Source: CAYVMD01 sp964452465 (GTDB taxonomy: Bacteria > Armatimonadota > JACIXR01). From it: a DNA stretch of 25,958 nt. The notes beneath the pieces are model-generated. The model was given only the letters and a program-made list of their open reading frames with translations. It did no database searches and had not been told where the DNA came from. A program made the translations under genes and the position numbers. The stretch spans positions 1 through 25,958 of the forward strand of contig CAYVMD010000030.1 in the NCBI GenBank assembly GCA_964452465.1, written 5' to 3'. Shown one piece after another: positions 22,761 to 25,958 of the stretch; within the stretch, counting starts at the first letter, position 1; the number at the start of each line of letters is the position of its first letter.

Positions 22761-25479
22761 GAGGCTTCAGGCACAGAATTTTAAGCATTTAGACGAAATA
22801 GACCTCGTTTTTCCTCCCCGAGGGACCTTTCTCATACAAGGACATAACGAGGCAGGCAAGAGCAGTCTCTTCGAAGCCATCTTCTTTGCCCTCTTCGCCA
22901 AACCCCTCCAGGCTAGCAGGATCGAGGAGCTCATTCGCTATGGGAGCAACACAGCAAGGGTCTATTTGGAATTGGAATTGCCCCGCACCGAACTGTATGT
23001 GGAGAGGGTTATAAGGAGGGGAAAGGGCAACCAATGGAAGCTACGGGTGGGCGAGGAGTTGGTAGTGGGGAGAGAGGTGAACAAGAGGATAGAGGAAGAA
23101 CTTCATCTCGATGCGGATGCCCTTCTGAACTCCTGCTTTGTGGAGCAGAAGGGTTTGGAAAAATTAGAGGGTTTACAGAAGTCGGCAAGGGAAAGCGCGG
23201 TGATGAAGCTCCTTAACCTGGAAAAGATGCAGATGCTTGAGGAGACGGTGAGGGTAAAAAGGGAGGATGAGAAAGAATTGGAGCAGTTGAAGAGGAAGGT
23301 GAGGTTGGCGGAAATAGAGGAGGAATTGCCGCGCCTGCAAGAGGAGATAGACGAATGGGAGAGGATGAGGGAATCCTGGGAAGTCAAGGAGCTCCTAAGG
23401 CAAGCGGAGGAACGGAGGAAAATGGCGAAGGAGGAGGAAGGGGAATTGCCCATCCTCCAAAGGAGGAAGGAAGAGATTCAACAGAAGGTGGAGGAACTGA
23501 AGGAAGCGAGGGACCTGGGGCACAAAGTGAACGAGATACTCTCCAACCTTCGTCTGTGGGAGGAAAAGGAGGCCCACATAGAAAGGATAGAAAAGGAGTT
23601 AGAGGAAATTCGGAAGGCGAAGGAAGACATCCCCCAACAAAGGGGGGTGAAACGCAAGTTGTTCATCCTTCTGCGCGGTCTTAAAAAGTTGGAGATCCTC
23701 CGAGGTCTCGCTCAGCAAGTTAGGGAATGGTTAGGCATAACGGAAAAAATAAAGAGCGAGGAGGGCGTGAAGGAACTTCTTGAGGAAGAGAGAAAGAACA
23801 TAGAGGAACATATCGCGAAGGGAGAGGAAAACATCAGGATGTTAGAGTGGCGAGAGAGGAAAAGGGGCGTGGAGGCGAAGATCGAAAGACAAGCAAGATT
23901 ATCCCGGCAATTGCGGCAATTTAAACCCCAAATCATCGGCTGCTCCTTATTCGCCCTCTTCTTCCTCCTCCTACTACTAAGCCCTATAAAATGGCTTTCC
24001 TTCCTATCCGTCGTTCCCCTCCTTTGCCTATTCCATCTTATAAAGAAGCGAGAAGCCCTTCAAAAGGAGATAGGGAGATTAGAGGGGGAGATCCATTCCG
24101 CGCTTCCGGAGGGCGCCGATATGAAAATCCCTCCGGAATTGGAGGAGAGAAATTTAGAGGAAGAAAAAAGGAACCTAGAAGCATCCCAAAGGAGGTTGAA
24201 GGAGGTAGAGGGACAAATCCACAAGGTGGAAGGGAACATAGAGGCGCTTGTGAGGCAACGCGAGGAGATAGGTTTGGAAATTGGAGAAGAGGAGAAGGTG
24301 AGGAAAGACCTCGCTAAAATGGAAAGCATCGCTCAAAGATGGGAGGCTCTATTGGGAAGGAAGGCAGTTGCCCTCAAGGTTCGCCTCACAAGCGAGGATA
24401 TCAATCGCCAAATCAACTTCCTGGAAGCGGATATAAGTAGCAAAGAAAAACTACTGGGGGAAGAAGCTACCCTTTTGAAAAGAAAAGAGGAAGAGGAAGC
24501 GGAGAGCAAGGGGATTTTGGAGAGAATAAAGGCAGAACTGCCTCGCTTTCGGGGCAGGATAACCAATGTGTTTGCCCGGGAGGAATGGGAGCGTTTGAGG
24601 AAGGAATATAAGGAGAGACAGGATAAGCTGGAGAGGATGGGCGTGGAAGCGAGTTTGAGGAGCGTGGAGGAAGAGATCGCCTCGGTGCGGAAGGTAGTCG
24701 AATTGCATAAACAAGAAGCAGATAAATTGGAAAGAGCCGCCCAGGAAAAGTTGGAAGATTTAGGGGGGATACCACCTGATTTGCCCTCCTTGGAGGAGAT
24801 CAACAGAAACTTGGACGAGAGGAGGGCAAGGGTCCTTCAACTTCAAAGGGAAAGGGAGAACATCCAGCAGGAGATCGTCCTTGGTGAGGAGCTGCCGACT
24901 TTGGAGGAATTAAGGGAGGAGCTGCGAAAGAAGGAACGAGAATTACAAATCAGAAGATATGCTGTAGCGATATTCGAGACGGCGAGGCGAAACATCACTC
25001 AAAAGGTTTTGCCTCGCACCCTCGACCATATGTGGCGGATACTCCCCCTTCTCACGAACGATAGGTATAGACGGGTGGAGTTGGATCCCGAAACCTTCAA
25101 GATGAGGATATACGATGAAAGGGCAGAGGATTGGAAGGACAAGAATATATTCAGTGGAGGGGCGAGGGATCAAATGTCCCTCGCCCTTCGCCTTTCCTTC
25201 GCCCTGGCTGCCCTTCCTCAGGAGCGAAGTGCCTCCCCCTCCTTCCTCTTTTTGGATGAACCCCTCTCCTCCTTCGACGAGAACAGGAGGGAGGCATTGA
25301 TAAGGGTTATCACCCAGGGGGATATAGCGGAAGCTTTCGCCCAGATATTCGTGATCAGCCACACTCCCCTCCTTAATCCCAACCTCTTCAACTACTACCT
25401 GGTAATGGAAGAGGGAAGGATCAAGGAGTGTAGCGAGGAATTGATACCCCCCGAAAAGAGGTTCCAGCGCAACCTTTAA
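22750..25479 (+). CDS. Rad50/SbcC-like ATPase with a membrane-like hairpin in place of the zinc hook
   Basis: A 909-residue SMC-like ATPase. I chose TTG 22750, ten bases after GGAGG, because it gives the family N-terminus (MRIRRLQAQNFKHLDEI); it overlaps mre11 by 11 bases. Walker A is GHNEAGKS (31-38), the signature FSGGARDQ (801-808), Walker B FLFLDEP (832-838) and the H-loop ISHTP (His871). Between the lobes are Glu/Lys/Arg-rich coiled-coil arms (about 155-392 and 433-770). At the apex, where Rad50 has CxxC, residues 395-431 are two hydrophobic helices (IIGCSLFALFFLLLLLS and a second ending LLCLFHLI) flanked by Lys and KKR, with no CxxC anywhere. This suggests a membrane hairpin with both ATPase lobes in the cytoplasm. 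YhaN-type ATPases are a possible relative. Confidence 0.9.
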   Translation: MRIRRLQAQNFKHLDEIDLVFPPRGTFLIQGHNEAGKSSLFEAIFFALFAKPLQASRIEELIRYGSNTARVYLELELPRTELYVERVIRRGKGNQWKLRVGEELVVGREVNKRIEEELHLDADALLNSCFVEQKGLEKLEGLQKSARESAVMKLLNLEKMQMLEETVRVKREDEKELEQLKRKVRLAEIEEELPRLQEEIDEWERMRESWEVKELLRQAEERRKMAKEEEGELPILQRRKEEIQQKVEELKEARDLGHKVNEILSNLRLWEEKEAHIERIEKELEEIRKAKEDIPQQRGVKRKLFILLRGLKKLEILRGLAQQVREWLGITEKIKSEEGVKELLEEERKNIEEHIAKGEENIRMLEWRERKRGVEAKIERQARLSRQLRQFKPQIIGCSLFALFFLLLLLSPIKWLSFLSVVPLLCLFHLIKKREALQKEIGRLEGEIHSALPEGADMKIPPELEERNLEEEKRNLEASQRRLKEVEGQIHKVEGNIEALVRQREEIGLEIGEEEKVRKDLAKMESIAQRWEALLGRKAVALKVRLTSEDINRQINFLEADISSKEKLLGEEATLLKRKEEEEAESKGILERIKAELPRFRGRITNVFAREEWERLRKEYKERQDKLERMGVEASLRSVEEEIASVRKVVELHKQEADKLERAAQEKLEDLGGIPPDLPSLEEINRNLDERRARVLQLQRERENIQQEIVLGEELPTLEELREELRKKERELQIRRYAVAIFETARRNITQKVLPRTLDHMWRILPLLTNDRYRRVELDPETFKMRIYDERAEDWKDKNIFSGGARDQMSLALRLSFALAALPQERSASPSFLFLDEPLSSFDENRREALIRVITQGDIAEAFAQIFVISHTPLLNPNLFNYYLVMEEGRIKECSEELIPPEKRFQRNL

Positions 25480-25958
25480 AACTTTTTCCCCGAAGCACGC
25501 AGGAGGGAAGCGATCTCATCGGTGAGGAAGGGAAGGGAGAAAAGTATGAAGCCCTTCGCTTCCCCTCTTCTTATCAATCCTAATTGTCGAGATACTTCCT
25601 CCCTTGCTTTAGGTACCTCCTTCCCCTGCCTCACCTTGTAGATGCTCAACCCGGGAATTATCCTTTCCAGTGTAGGATCAGCATGTTTCCACTCTTGAAG
25701 CGCGTTCTTCAATTCCTCATCGCTTACATAAGCCATGGGAGCCACGAAATCCACTATTCCCTCCTTCAACCATCCATACCAATCCTGAAGGACCCTGTCC
25801 GCCGATGATTTCCTATAATATACCGCGGAGCTTATCACCAAATCTCCCCTCACCCTCTTCACTGCCTCCCGCAATTCCCGCACGAACTCCGTAACTAATT
25901 GCTTCCTATTCTCCTCCCATTTTTCCCCCATTTCCTTAACCTCCTTCCATCCTCTCTC
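25476..25958 (-). CDS. C-terminal fragment of a GHL10-type (DUF187) glycosidase-like protein
   Basis: The frame is open from the right edge (codons at 25956-25958 onward, ERGWKEVKE) to TAA at 25476-25478, giving the last 160 residues of a larger protein that enters from outside. An internal ATG at 25931 is not a convincing start because the frame continues above it. The pattern VTEFVRELREAVKRV, then DLVISSAVYY, then LQDWYGWLKEGIVDFVAPMAYV matches the C-terminal half of glycosyl hydrolase-like family 10 barrels, where the last two segments are conserved beta strands. Substrate is unknown. Its stop codon overlaps the stop of the Rad50-like gene, tail to tail, with no room for a terminator. Confidence 0.75.
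   Translation of the reverse strand, partial: ERGWKEVKEMGEKWEENRKQLVTEFVRELREAVKRVRGDLVISSAVYYRKSSADRVLQDWYGWLKEGIVDFVAPMAYVSDEELKNALQEWKHADPTLERIIPGLSIYKVRQGKEVPKAREEVSRQLGLIRRGEAKGFILFSLPFLTDEIASLLRASGKKF

Overview
The window (about 26 kb, G+C-rich by eye) looks like the chromosome of a thermophilic bacterium. Arg is often AGG/AGA and Ile often ATA, genes are tightly packed with 4-bp start/stop overlaps, and starts are ATG, GTG or TTG behind strong purine-rich Shine-Dalgarno (SD) sequences. An HD-GYP protein, sigma70-like promoters and GxGYxYP/NPCBM domains point to a bacterium; an Armatimonadota-like lineage is my guess, at low confidence. No rRNA, tRNA, CRISPR array or insertion sequence was seen.

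Layout. (1) Positions 1-6082, minus strand: a four-gene operon read right to left, carbon-nitrogen hydrolase, HpcH/HpaI aldolase, a GH20/GH67-like glycosidase relative without signal peptide, and a secreted protein with a predicted alpha-toroid that runs off the left edge. Junctions are GTGA and ATGA overlaps or a 3-bp gap. (2) Positions 6213-7508, plus strand: a tandem-HD protein whose second lobe is a complete HD-GYP site; it is divergent from operon 1. (3) Positions 7513-11837, minus strand: a secreted pectate-lyase-fold protein overlapping by ATGA a 1041-residue secreted GH36-like protein with a rhamnogalacturonan-lyase-type N-terminal module. (4) Positions 11838-12194: a divergent regulatory gap with two hairpins. 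(5) Positions 12195-18662, plus strand: a D-2-hydroxyacid dehydrogenase, a secreted GH36/27-type protein ending in an NPCBM module, and a secreted GxGYxYP protein with an extra internal domain. (6) Positions 18673-25479, plus strand: a four-gene operon nurA-herA-mre11-rad50 behind a near-consensus promoter. (7) Positions 25476-25958, minus strand: the C-terminal end of a GHL10-type glycosidase-like protein entering from the right.

Parts 1, 3, 5 and 7 together look like an accessory carbohydrate (possibly pectin/rhamnogalacturonan) utilisation region, with secreted polysaccharide-active proteins plus an aldolase and a dehydrogenase that could act on the released acids. That substrate is inference from the module types.

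The most unusual element is part 6. It is an archaeal-style DNA end-resection gene set in a bacterium. Its Rad50-like ATPase has no CxxC zinc hook; instead it carries a strongly hydrophobic two-helix hairpin at the centre of the coiled coil, and its Mre11 partner has GTHD where GNHD is expected. This suggests a membrane-tethered version of the Mre11-Rad50-HerA-NurA machine, for repair or defence.
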